Origin: Oligoflexia bacterium
Lineage (GTDB): Bacteria; Bdellovibrionota; UBA1018
DNA length: 64,000 nt
NCBI GenBank assembly: GCA_031292385.1
Contig: JARLHE010000041.1
Location: 62,001 to 126,000 of the forward strand
Direction: 5' to 3'
Part shown: one piece after another, positions 45,078 to 55,775 of the stretch
Position numbering within the stretch: the stretch's first letter is position 1
How the letters are laid out: the number at the start of each line of letters is the position of its first letter
Program-made: the position numbers and the translations under genes
The notes under the pieces: generated by a model
What the model was told of the DNA's origin: nothing
The model's database searches: none
What the model saw: only the letters and a program-made list of their open reading frames with translations

Positions 45078-46068
45078 CTTTAGGGGTCTCCGTACTCATC
45101 CCTAAAAGTGTCATAGCTTTGGAAGAATCGCCACCACTCGCTGTGAGCGCGGCATCCATGAACTTTTTCTCGACGTCACGAAGAATCGTCGGAAGATCGA
45201 TGGGGCCTTGAGTGAAGTCCGGGTGCGCGATGGAGATGAACGGAGCTCCGGGCGAAGCCGCCGCATCCGCTTTCGGCGTTCCGCTAGCCGCAGCGTGCGC
45301 CTTGCGGATACCGGACGGCAAAGCGTCGAAAGTCACGACGTCGTGATTTTCGAGCGTGATCGCGCGCTCGATCACGTTTTCGAGCTCGCGAACGTTGCCA
45401 GGCCATGAATAAGACTCGAGGGCCGCCATGGCGGCGGGCTCGAACCCGGCTAGCTTCTTGGCCGACCGGTCCGAAAAGCGCTTCAAAAAGCTCTCCGCGA
45501 GAATGTGCACATCGCCTTTGCGCTCGCGAAGCGGCGGGGTACGGACCAAAAGCACATTGAGCCGGTAATACAGGTCTTCCCGAAACGTTCCCTTCGCGAC
45601 CGCCGCTTCAAGATCGCGGTTGGTCGCGGCGATGATCCGTACGTCGACGCGAATGTCTTCGGTTCCCCCTACCCTCCTGAAAATCCGCTCCTGAATGGCC
45701 CGAAGAAGCTTCACCTGGAGCGCGAGCGGAAGTTCCCCCACCTCATCCAAGAACAGGGTGCCGCCGTTTGCCGCCTCGAAAAGCCCCGGTTTGTCGGCGA
45801 CTGCCCCCGTAAAGCTGCCCCGCTTATGACCGAACATCTCGCTTTCGATCAAGTTCTCCGGGATCGCGCCGCAATTCACCGGCACGAACGCCTTGCCCTT
45901 CAAGGGACCGGAATCATGAATTAACCTCGCCACCAGCTCTTTTCCGGTGCCGCTCTCGCCGACAATCAGGACATTCGTCTTTGACGAAGCGATTCTCGCG
46001 ATGAGCTTCAGCATGTCATGAACGGGCTTGGATTGACCGATAATCTCGCGACCTACTGTACTTGCCAT
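45052..46068 (-). CDS. pilR: PilR-like sigma54 ATPase lacking receiver and recognition helix
   Basis: 338 aa. It consists of a sigma54 AAA+ domain from residue 7: Walker A GESGTGKELVA, the sigma54 loop as GSFTGA, Walker B GGTLFLDEVGEL, and WPGNVRELENVIERA. There is no receiver domain before it, since pilC ends at its start codon. The C-terminus begins a Fis-type HTH (KKFMDAALTASGGDSSKAMTLLGMS) but ends 14 residues later in unrelated basic sequence, so the recognition helix is lost. I see no simple frameshift that restores it. The ATPase may act without DNA binding or be decaying. Confidence 0.85.
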   Translation of the reverse strand: MASTVGREIIGQSKPVHDMLKLIARIASSKTNVLIVGESGTGKELVARLIHDSGPLKGKAFVPVNCGAIPENLIESEMFGHKRGSFTGAVADKPGLFEAANGGTLFLDEVGELPLALQVKLLRAIQERIFRRVGGTEDIRVDVRIIAATNRDLEAAVAKGTFREDLYYRLNVLLVRTPPLRERKGDVHILAESFLKRFSDRSAKKLAGFEPAAMAALESYSWPGNVRELENVIERAITLENHDVVTFDALPSGIRKAHAAASGTPKADAAASPGAPFISIAHPDFTQGPIDLPTILRDVEKKFMDAALTASGGDSSKAMTLLGMSTETPKGGRERKPK

Positions 46069-47297
46069 TAACCGACACCTCCGGCCATTTTGAAAATCGG
46101 CATATACATCGCGAGCATGATCGCCCCGACAAGCCCGCCCAAAACGACGATGACGATCGGCTCGATCATCTTGGTCATTCCGCCCACCAGCACTTCCACA
46201 TCCGATTCAAAGAAGTCGGCAATCTTATCCAGGCTCTTGTCGAGATTACCCGTGCTTTCACCGACCATGATCATTTGGGAAGCCATTTTCGGAAACACCG
46301 CCATTTGATTCAATACCGATCCGAGCGTTTTGCCCTGCTCGATATCGCCGCGGATCTTGCCGATCGCTTCCTCGAGAACCGCGTTGTCGGCCGAGGCCTT
46401 GCAAATATCGATCGAGTCGATCAGGTTGACGCCCGCGGCGAGAAGCGTTTGAAGGGTGCGGCAAAACCGGGCGACGCCGGCTTTTTGCGCGAGAGTGCCG
46501 AATAGCGGCGCCTTGAAAAGAATATGGTCTTTAATGGAACGTCCTTCCTCAGTCGCGACGAACCTCTTAATCAGGTAACCGCCGCCGAAGATGCAACCCA
46601 TAATGACCAGGAAATTGTGCTGAAAGAAGTGGGATGAATTGATCACGAACTGCGTGATGTCCGGAAGCTCCTGGTTCCCCTGCTTCAGCATCTCCTCGAA
46701 TTTCGGGATGACGAAAGCCAGCATCATGGCGACCACGCCGAAACCGATGCACAAAACGATCATCGGATACATCATGGCGCTTTGAATCATGCGGCGAAGC
46801 CGATCCTCGTCTTCGAGGTATTTCGAGAGTCGCTTCAGCATCGAGTCGGTCGAACCGGAATTCTCGCCCGCGCGCATCAGCGCGACGTACAGTTTTGGAA
46901 AGACCCGCGGATAGGCATTGAGCGACTCCCAGAGATAAGCCCCTCCCGACACTCTTTCCCGAATTTCGCTGATCGCCGCTCGCATTCCTACGTGAGTCGT
47001 CTGATCCGTCAGCATTTCAAGCGCCTGCACGAGGGGAATGCCGGAGCTGATTAACAGCTGTAATTGCCGGGTAAACAGAATCGAGACCTTGACCGGAACC
47101 GAAAGCTTCGACCCTACCCCTTTCTTCTTGGACGCGGTCGCTCCGCCGCCTGCCATGGCTCCGATACGGCGGATCATCACCGGCCGGATGCCCATGCCCC
47201 GAAGGGTCATGCGAAGCTCGCCCTCGCTGCTCACGTCCAGTTTCCCTTCGACTTTCTTTCCGGCGCGGTCGACTCCGCGATACGTGAAATCAGCCAT
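46068..47297 (-). CDS. pilC: Type IV pilus inner-membrane platform protein PilC
   Basis: 409 aa. Two T2SF domains of about 120 residues (FTRQLQLLISSGIPLVQALE and RFCRTLQTLLAAGVNLIDSI) with three membrane segments, the last near the C-terminus (MTKMIEPIVIVVLGGLVGAI). It is the platform turned by PilB and PilT. Start overlaps pilT by 8 bp; stop shares a base with the PilR-like start (TAATG). Confidence 0.96.
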   Translation of the reverse strand: MADFTYRGVDRAGKKVEGKLDVSSEGELRMTLRGMGIRPVMIRRIGAMAGGGATASKKKGVGSKLSVPVKVSILFTRQLQLLISSGIPLVQALEMLTDQTTHVGMRAAISEIRERVSGGAYLWESLNAYPRVFPKLYVALMRAGENSGSTDSMLKRLSKYLEDEDRLRRMIQSAMMYPMIVLCIGFGVVAMMLAFVIPKFEEMLKQGNQELPDITQFVINSSHFFQHNFLVIMGCIFGGGYLIKRFVATEEGRSIKDHILFKAPLFGTLAQKAGVARFCRTLQTLLAAGVNLIDSIDICKASADNAVLEEAIGKIRGDIEQGKTLGSVLNQMAVFPKMASQMIMVGESTGNLDKSLDKIADFFESDVEVLVGGMTKMIEPIVIVVLGGLVGAIMLAMYMPIFKMAGGVG

Positions 47298-48369
47298 TCA
47301 GGCCCTTTATCATCTTTTCGAGCTCTTCCGGAGCATGGCTGTACTCCATAATATGCTGCCGCGACAAAGCCCCTTGCCTGAACAATTGCAAGAGCGACTG
47401 ATTCATCGTCTGCATTCCGGTGTGCTCCTGCCCGCTTTGCATGACCGAATAAAGCTGGTGCAGCTTGTCCTCGCGGATCAGGTTCCGGATGGCGGCGTTC
47501 GGAATCATGATCTCAAGAGCGAGCACGCGGCCGCTTCCGTTGCTCCTGGGGATAAGCTGCTGGGAAACCACCCCCTGCAGGATGAAAGACAATACCTGGC
47601 GCACTTGTGGCTGCTGATGAGCGGGAAACACGCTGATGAGGCGATTGATCGACTGAACCGCGCTGTTGGTATGGAGCGTGCCGAAAACAAGATGCCCCGT
47701 TTCCGCCGTGTTCATGCACATCTCGATCGTTTCGTTATCGCGCAATTCGCCGACCAGCACGTAATCGGGGTCCTGTCTCAGCAGTCGTCTCATCGCGGAG
47801 GGAAAGCTCTTGGTGTCCACGCCGACTTCGCGCTGGTTGATGACGCAATTCTTATGCGGGTGAACGAACTCGATCGGATCCTCGATCGTGAGAATATGAC
47901 CATGCTCCTCGCGATTCAGCAGATCCAGCAGCGCCGCCAAAGTGGTCGACTTGCCGGAACCCGTGGGCCCGGTGACGAGAATCATGCCGTTGGGCCGGCG
48001 AATGATCTCCTTGAGCACCGGAGGGAGCCCGAGGCTGTCGAAATCAGGAACCACGATCGGGACGCGGCGGAAAACTCCGGCCACCGCACCCCGTTGAAAG
48101 AAAAGATTGCCGCGGAAGCGGGCCAGATCCTTGATCCCGAAAGAAAAGTCGATTTCCAGATTTTTTTCGAGCTCGGCCTTCTGCGAGTCATTCAAAATGG
48201 AGTAGCAAAGATCCCGGGTCTCCTGGCCGTTCAACGCCTCCATCTTCACTTTGACCATTTTTCCGGCGATACGGAATTCCGGAGGAATGCCGACCGTGAT
48301 GTGAAGGTCGGACGCATCCTGCTCAACCATCGTCTTCAATAAAGTTTGCAGCCCGACATGTTTAGCCAT
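47290..48369 (-). CDS. pilT: Type IV pilus retraction ATPase PilT
   Basis: 359 aa. Walker A GPTGSGKSTTLAALLD, Asp box region, Walker B LVGELRDNETIEM, His box HLVFGTLHTNSA, and the C-terminal AIRNLIRE motif that is specific to retraction ATPases. It depolymerises the pilus and drives twitching. It lies 3 bp downstream of pilB's stop codon, and no second pilT-like gene (pilU) is seen. Confidence 0.97.
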   Translation of the reverse strand: MAKHVGLQTLLKTMVEQDASDLHITVGIPPEFRIAGKMVKVKMEALNGQETRDLCYSILNDSQKAELEKNLEIDFSFGIKDLARFRGNLFFQRGAVAGVFRRVPIVVPDFDSLGLPPVLKEIIRRPNGMILVTGPTGSGKSTTLAALLDLLNREEHGHILTIEDPIEFVHPHKNCVINQREVGVDTKSFPSAMRRLLRQDPDYVLVGELRDNETIEMCMNTAETGHLVFGTLHTNSAVQSINRLISVFPAHQQPQVRQVLSFILQGVVSQQLIPRSNGSGRVLALEIMIPNAAIRNLIREDKLHQLYSVMQSGQEHTGMQTMNQSLLQLFRQGALSRQHIMEYSHAPEELEKMIKGLNG

Positions 48370-48372
48370 TCG

Positions 48373-50088
48373 TCACGACTCCATCGTTAAGGAAAGCGCT
48401 TCTTCGATCGTGGTCACGCCTTCGGAAGCCTTGGCGATCGCGCTCATTCTCAAAGTGCGCATTCCGTCCTTGATGGCCTGCTTTCGGAATTCGATCGCGC
48501 TGTCCCCCCGAAGGACCATTTCTTTGAGCGCCGGCGTGAAATCCAGGACCTCATAAATCGCGACCCGTCCCTTGTACCCCAGGTTCGAGCAGAAGCTGCA
48601 TCCTTTGCCGCGGGCGAATTTCGCCCGGTCCGCGTACTCCGGAGGAAGCCCCGACGCCTGGAAAAGCTCCGCCGCCTTGGCTTTCGGCACCGGCGCGTCG
48701 ATTTTGCATTTCGGGCAGATCGTCCGAAGCAGGCGCTGGGCAACCACCGTATTGAGAGAGGCAACCACCAAAAACGGCTCGATCCCCATATTGATCAAGC
48801 GCACGATGGTACTCGGCGCGTCGTTCGTGTGTAAAGTCGACAGCACCAAGTGACCGGTCAATGCCGCCTGAATGGCGACCTCGGCCGTTTCATAGTCTCG
48901 AATTTCGCCGACCAGAATGATATCCGGGTCCTGTCGAAGCAGGGATCTCAAGACGTTCGCGAAGGTCAGCCCGATTTCCTTTTGGATCTGGACCTGGTTG
49001 ACGCCCTCGAGGTTATATTCGACCGGGTCTTCCGCCGTGGAAATGTTATCCGTGACCTTATTCAGCTCGGAGAGCGCGGAATACAGCGTGGTCGTTTTCC
49101 CCGAGCCGGTGGGCCCGGTAACCAGGACCATTCCGTTCGGAGCGGATATACCCTTCTTGAAAACCTCCAACTGTCCCGCCTCGAAGCCCAGCTTCATGAG
49201 ATCCAGCTGCAGGTTTCCTTGCGCCAACATACGCAGGACGATTTTCTCGCCGAAAAGAGTGGGCATGGCATTCACGCGGAAGTCGACATCGCGCCCGCCG
49301 TAGCGCAATTTGATGCGCCCGTCCTGCGGCACGCGCGTTTCGCCGATATCCATCCGCGACATGATCTTGATGCGGGCGACCAGCGCGCGCTTCAACTCGA
49401 TCGGTACCTGCGTGATCTCCTGCATGGCGCCGTCGATCCGCATGCGGACGCGAAATCTCTTCTCGTAAGGCTCCACATGGATATCGCTGGCGTTTCTCCG
49501 GATTCCCTCCGAAAGCAAGCCGTTCACCATCGCGATCACGGGCGCGTCGTTCGCGTTCGAGTTGCTTTCGATATCGTGGACCTGGACCATCTCCACGTTC
49601 TGGGTTTCTTCCTTGTTCTCGCTCGACTGCTTTTTGAAGGTTTCGATCGCGGCTTCCGCCGCCGCGGCGCCGGAATAATACTTCTGCATCGCCGCATCGA
49701 ACGCGGAAACGGAAGTCAAAACCGGCTCGACGCTCATCTTCAGGGTGAAGCGCAAAGTTTCGATCGCGTTGGTGTCGACGGGATCGCAGATCGCGACGAC
49801 CAGGGTGCCCTTGTTCATCTGGATCGGGATCGCATGCGAGCGCTTGGCCAGATCCGGCGACATGACTCTGATCACTTCCGGGCTGACGTCGAACTTCGCG
49901 AGATTGATGCTGGGTAACCCGAATTTCTGGCTGAGGTAATAAAGAAGCTTGGTCTCGGCGAGGTACTTCTTCTCGATCAGGGCGCGGATATAGCTCTTCC
50001 CGCCTTTCGCCAAGGCATCCGCCTCGGCGAATTGCGCCTGGTTAATGATCTTATCTTTAAGAAGCAGTTCCGCGAGTGCTCTAGACAT
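48373..50088 (-). CDS. pilB: Type IV pilus extension ATPase PilB
   Basis: 571 aa. An N-terminal MshEN domain (about 1-150), which in some PilB proteins binds c-di-GMP, precedes the ATPase: GPTGSGKTTTLYSAL, ILVGEIRDYETAE, HLVLSTLHTNDA. The zinc-binding tetracysteine is present as CPKCKIDAP and CSFCSNLGY. It powers pilin polymerisation. It is the first gene of pilB-pilT-pilC-pilR-like and has a good promoter upstream. Confidence 0.97.
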   Translation of the reverse strand: MSRALAELLLKDKIINQAQFAEADALAKGGKSYIRALIEKKYLAETKLLYYLSQKFGLPSINLAKFDVSPEVIRVMSPDLAKRSHAIPIQMNKGTLVVAICDPVDTNAIETLRFTLKMSVEPVLTSVSAFDAAMQKYYSGAAAAEAAIETFKKQSSENKEETQNVEMVQVHDIESNSNANDAPVIAMVNGLLSEGIRRNASDIHVEPYEKRFRVRMRIDGAMQEITQVPIELKRALVARIKIMSRMDIGETRVPQDGRIKLRYGGRDVDFRVNAMPTLFGEKIVLRMLAQGNLQLDLMKLGFEAGQLEVFKKGISAPNGMVLVTGPTGSGKTTTLYSALSELNKVTDNISTAEDPVEYNLEGVNQVQIQKEIGLTFANVLRSLLRQDPDIILVGEIRDYETAEVAIQAALTGHLVLSTLHTNDAPSTIVRLINMGIEPFLVVASLNTVVAQRLLRTICPKCKIDAPVPKAKAAELFQASGLPPEYADRAKFARGKGCSFCSNLGYKGRVAIYEVLDFTPALKEMVLRGDSAIEFRKQAIKDGMRTLRMSAIAKASEGVTTIEEALSLTMES

Positions 50089-50120
50089 GACCTTTTTACG
50101 AGTTAGAAGTTAACCTATAA

Positions 50121-50149
50121 ATTGTGAAGAAACGGGCGAACTCTGTCAA
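50121..50149 (-). promoter_or_regulatory. Sigma70 promoter for the pilB operon
   Basis: Minus strand TTGACA (50144-50149), 17-bp spacer, CACAAT (50121-50126), 33 bp upstream of the pilB ATG. The -35 is consensus and the -10 matches four of six. Confidence 0.6.
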
Positions 50150-50181
50150 CGAGTCGGGTCGCCATAAATCTGACGGATGTT

Positions 50182-51147
50182 CTATTTAGTCGCGCCGAGC
50201 GCGACGCGCGCATCATCCGCGTCGCGGGCGATTTGAGCGACCAAAGCGTCGATCCCGGAAAAGCGCCGCTCTTCGCGTAAACGCTTTTCAAACCTCACCT
50301 CAAGCAGGCTGCCGTAAAGATCGACGCTTTCGCCGAGCAGGTGGGTTTCGACCAGAGCGGCCATAGCCTGAGGATGTTTGGTTTCGTCATCAAACGTCGG
50401 GCGCACGCCGATATTGGTCACGCTCGGGATCGGGCGCCCCGGAAACAAGGATTCGCAAACCGCCCAAGTCGCGTAAACGCCGTAAGGAAGCACCAGCTTG
50501 TTATCGAGCGACAGGTTCGCGGTCGGAAACCCCAGCTTCCGTCCCCGCCCCTCGCCGCGGCTGACGATGCCCCGATAGGAGAAGCTGCGCCCCAAAAGCC
50601 TGCGCGCCAAGTCGACCTCGCCCGCCAGAAGATGCTGCCGAATCCGGGAGCTCGAAACGACTTCGTTGCCGACCCGCAAAGGCGGCACCACCGTCAGTTC
50701 CACTCCGGCGTCCTTGCAGAACCTTTCGAGCGCCTCGAGATGCCCTTGCCTTTCCCTGCCGAACGCGAAATCGTATCCGACCACGACCGCCTCGGCATTC
50801 AAAAGCCTTATAATGATGTCATTGAAAAATTGCTGGGGCGCGATCGTGGAAAATTCGCGGCTGAACGGCTCTTCAATGACGAGGTCCAGGCCGGCCGCCT
50901 CGAGCAGATCGAGCTTCTCGTCATAAGTCGAAAGAAGCTGAACATTCGCGCCGGGATGCAGGGCGACTTGCGGATGAGGCCGGAACGTATAAGCAACCGC
51001 GATCCCGCCGCTGGCCCTCGCCTTCTCGATCGTCAGGCGAAAAATTTCCTGGTGCCCCAAATGAACGCCGTCGAAGTTGCCGATCGTGACGACCGCCCGC
51101 CTCGAATCGCGAATTCCGAGATTCTGAATTCCCCGCACTACTTCCAT
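50182..51147 (-). CDS. ribF: Bifunctional riboflavin kinase / FAD synthetase
   Basis: 321 aa, normal length. The N-terminal FAD synthetase has NFDGVHLGHQEIF and VSSSRIRQHL; the C-terminal riboflavin kinase has GRGRKLGFPTANL and PSVTNIGVRPTF. It converts riboflavin to FMN and FAD. It overlaps the preceding Cys-cluster gene by 10 bp and is the last gene of the glutamine synthetase operon. Confidence 0.97.
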   Translation of the reverse strand: MEVVRGIQNLGIRDSRRAVVTIGNFDGVHLGHQEIFRLTIEKARASGGIAVAYTFRPHPQVALHPGANVQLLSTYDEKLDLLEAAGLDLVIEEPFSREFSTIAPQQFFNDIIIRLLNAEAVVVGYDFAFGRERQGHLEALERFCKDAGVELTVVPPLRVGNEVVSSSRIRQHLLAGEVDLARRLLGRSFSYRGIVSRGEGRGRKLGFPTANLSLDNKLVLPYGVYATWAVCESLFPGRPIPSVTNIGVRPTFDDETKHPQAMAALVETHLLGESVDLYGSLLEVRFEKRLREERRFSGIDALVAQIARDADDARVALGATK

Positions 51148-51487
51148 TTAAAACCGCACTGTTCGACTTCCGAATCGACCTCGTCGAACGGATAATTCCG
51201 GCAATTCGCCGGTCGAAGATCCCCGTAAATGCGGCAGTATGGCAGCTTTTGCGCATCCCGCCCCAAAAACGGGCATTTATAAATCAATTCGCAGCAAGCG
51301 CCGCATCGGTGGCAATCGCCGGTACGATTCTCAGCGATGGATTTGGCGATATAATCGGGGCGGAACGAGCCGAGATAAAAACGGCGCCACTTACGCAGAA
51401 CCTGGCCGGTCAGGCCAGGCTCCGTTTTCCGGCGGTCATACCACGCGCGCATCGCCCGCCACGATTTTTCGGCCAATCGATTCTTCA

Positions 51488-51488
<1 letters not shown>
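51138..51488 (-). CDS. YkgJ-family cysteine-cluster protein
   Basis: 116 aa. The cluster HRCGACCELIYKCPFL, followed by YCRIYGDLRPANCRNYP, has eight or so Cys arranged as in the CxxCxxCC zinc/iron-chelating family (UPF0153). Function is not settled; Fe-S or zinc binding is assumed. The start codon overlaps the glnA stop by one base (TAATG) and the stop overlaps ribF by 10 bp, so the three are coupled. Confidence 0.85.
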
Positions 51489-53716
<2,228 letters not shown>

Positions 53717-53758
53717 ACTGTTCTCCATTCAGACTTTTACACTGATTTTCAATTGAGA

Positions 53759-53778
53759 ATCTGGTCTCCATGCCAGAT
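53759..53778. promoter_or_regulatory. Palindrome in the glnA leader, possible operator
   Basis: ATCTGG-N8-CCAGAT is a perfect interrupted palindrome just downstream of the -10 of the glnA promoter. It could be a repressor site or a leader hairpin. Confidence 0.4.
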
Positions 53779-53787
53779 CCTGAGAAC

Positions 53788-53816
53788 GTTATAGCGGTTC
53801 GGGCCGGAACTTTCAA
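53788..53816 (-). promoter_or_regulatory. Sigma70 promoter for glnA
   Basis: Minus strand TTGAAA (53811-53816), 17-bp spacer, TATAAC (53788-53793), about 71 bp before the ATG. No sigma54 site of the kind used by many glnA genes was seen. Confidence 0.65.
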
Positions 53817-53846
53817 CACTCACGGATTGGCACCAATTGGCGCCGG

Positions 53847-55775
53847 TCAGCGCCGGGTAGCAATACGTTCGGAAAGATCTTTCGCCGTAGTAACCCAGCG
53901 ATCCAGTTCCGAACGTGCTTGGTTCTCCAAGCTTCCGGAGCCTCCGAAACGAACCGCCTCCGAAAAGGTCAAGAGCTCGTCGATGGACTTCCAAAGCGAA
54001 ACATCCAAACCGCGCTCATCGACCAAAATAGCCTTTAACTCGGATCGGGGAAGAGAACGCGCCCCGACCTGATAAGCCTGATCGATGGTGTCAAAAACGA
54101 GGGATTCCAGAATTTCATAGGCTTTCGCCACCTCAAGCCACGGAAGGCCGGCGGTGGCGCTTGTCGCCTCTTTCGCCATCTTACGTAAACGATCCCAGCT
54201 TTTCGATTGGTTGCGAAAGCGAATCACGCGCACCTGAGCGCCCCGGGAGCGAATTTGCCACACGACATCCCGCCCCACGATCAGGACGAACACGAAAATA
54301 GCAAGGGACGCGAGATAATAAATGATGCGCCAAAAAGGAAGTCCGCCGAAACTTTCCGACGAGATCGAAGGAAGCTTCAATCCGCGCACCTCCTGCGGCT
54401 GCGTCGGCGTAGCTTGCGACGGAACCGCCGCCGCGGGCGCCGCCGGAGAGGTCGCGTTGCCGGCAGCGCCGGTCGCTCCGCCTGCCGCCGCTTCCGTTAC
54501 CGTGATTTTAATCGGCTCGGTCGTGCGGGTGACGTATTGCTTCTTGGCCGGGTCAAAGAAGCTGAATTCCGAGCCCGGAAGGGTGACCTCACCGGGAGTG
54601 CGCGGAATGAGCAAGATCTCGAAAATCTTCGATCCGACGCCTCCGCGGGCCGTTTTTGCCGAGGACTTCGTGTCATACACCTCGACATTCGAAGGCCACT
54701 TGATCTTGGGCTCGCCCACGGCCCCGACATTGCCGCGTCCCTCGATTTTAATGGTCAGCGTCACCGCTTCGTTCGCCCGGACCTGGGTTTTATCGACTGC
54801 CGATACGACCGTAAAATCCCCCAAGCCGCCGGAAAACGAAGCAGGCCGACCATCCGTCGGGAGAGGAGTCACATCGATCTTGACCGGAGGGCTTTCGACC
54901 GAAGCCTCGCGCGGAGCCATCGACCGGAAAAGATTCATAATCGGATCGTCGCCGTCGTCGGTCATGCCGGAATTGGCGTAATAGGTGTACTTCACGGCCA
55001 TCGGGTCGAGGGAAAGCACGCCTTCCTGCAGCGGGTAGGCCGCGTAACGGGTCAGCAAAGAGCGCTGATAAGCGACGCCATCGACGACCACCGACTCGCT
55101 GTCCATGCGCGGCTGCATCACGGGCATTTCAAGCTCTTCACGGAAAAATCCCGGCAGCTGCGGAAATTTATCGACCTGCACGTTGACCATTCTCACGCGC
55201 CGGTAAAGGTAATAACTCACGACGATCTGCTCGCCCTTGTAAACCCGGCTCTTGTCGACTTCCGCGCGAAGCATGACTTTGTCGGCCGTCGGCTTTCCCG
55301 CGCCCCGCAAGCCGACCCCGCCGCCGCCGTACGAGCGGGGCGGAGGAGTGCCCGCGCCCGCCGAGCCGACATGCACGACGATATCAGGAGCGGTTTTGAC
55401 CTGACCGTTCACGCGAATCTGGATTCGGGAAATGTGCAAATCCCCCACGCGGCTCGGCTTCAAAACCTTGGTCACCTGCTGCGAATTCTTCATGCCGAAC
55501 CGGCCGGTGGAGGAATCGTAATAAGACTCCACGAAGCTGGAATCGTAGGAATTCACGACGTCGAAATCAGGCGCTTCGAAACTCGGGGAAGACAGGCTCG
55601 CCCCGCCCTCCGTCACCAGGCCCAGCTTCAAAGAGACGGTATCGTCGATTCCGATATTTTTCTGGTCGACCTCGGCCGTAAACGCCGTGTCGGTCGCCGC
55701 GTGGGCCGCGGAACTCAGCAGCAGGCACAGCAAAAGCCGGCTCAGTTTTCTACCCGTCGTCTTACCAATCTTCAT
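53847..55775 (-). CDS. batD: BatD, oxygen-tolerance envelope protein
   Basis: 642 aa from ATG 55775 (a longer frame to 55796 adds seven residues). Signal peptide to about residue 26, then several Ig-like beta domains (VDQKNIGIDDTVSLKLGL, RVYKGEQIVVSYYLYRRVRM, VRANEAVTLTIKIEG), one membrane helix near 485 (IIYYLASLAIFVFVLI) and a cytoplasmic tail. It belongs to the Bat cluster with BatA, BatB and BatC, first linked to aerotolerance in Bacteroides. Its start overlaps the end of the batB-batC gene by 14 bp. Confidence 0.9.
   Translation of the reverse strand: MKIGKTTGRKLSRLLLCLLLSSAAHAATDTAFTAEVDQKNIGIDDTVSLKLGLVTEGGASLSSPSFEAPDFDVVNSYDSSFVESYYDSSTGRFGMKNSQQVTKVLKPSRVGDLHISRIQIRVNGQVKTAPDIVVHVGSAGAGTPPPRSYGGGGVGLRGAGKPTADKVMLRAEVDKSRVYKGEQIVVSYYLYRRVRMVNVQVDKFPQLPGFFREELEMPVMQPRMDSESVVVDGVAYQRSLLTRYAAYPLQEGVLSLDPMAVKYTYYANSGMTDDGDDPIMNLFRSMAPREASVESPPVKIDVTPLPTDGRPASFSGGLGDFTVVSAVDKTQVRANEAVTLTIKIEGRGNVGAVGEPKIKWPSNVEVYDTKSSAKTARGGVGSKIFEILLIPRTPGEVTLPGSEFSFFDPAKKQYVTRTTEPIKITVTEAAAGGATGAAGNATSPAAPAAAVPSQATPTQPQEVRGLKLPSISSESFGGLPFWRIIYYLASLAIFVFVLIVGRDVVWQIRSRGAQVRVIRFRNQSKSWDRLRKMAKEATSATAGLPWLEVAKAYEILESLVFDTIDQAYQVGARSLPRSELKAILVDERGLDVSLWKSIDELLTFSEAVRFGGSGSLENQARSELDRWVTTAKDLSERIATRR

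Noticed and set aside
45052..45110. Simple frameshift as the cause of the shortened PilR-like HTH
   Set aside because: The other two frames after TLLGMS do not encode a recognition-helix-like sequence, so a single indel does not explain it.
53819..53846. Near-palindrome GGCACCAATTGGCGCC after batD as terminator
   Set aside because: No T-run follows and it may simply be a chance palindrome close to the glnA promoter.
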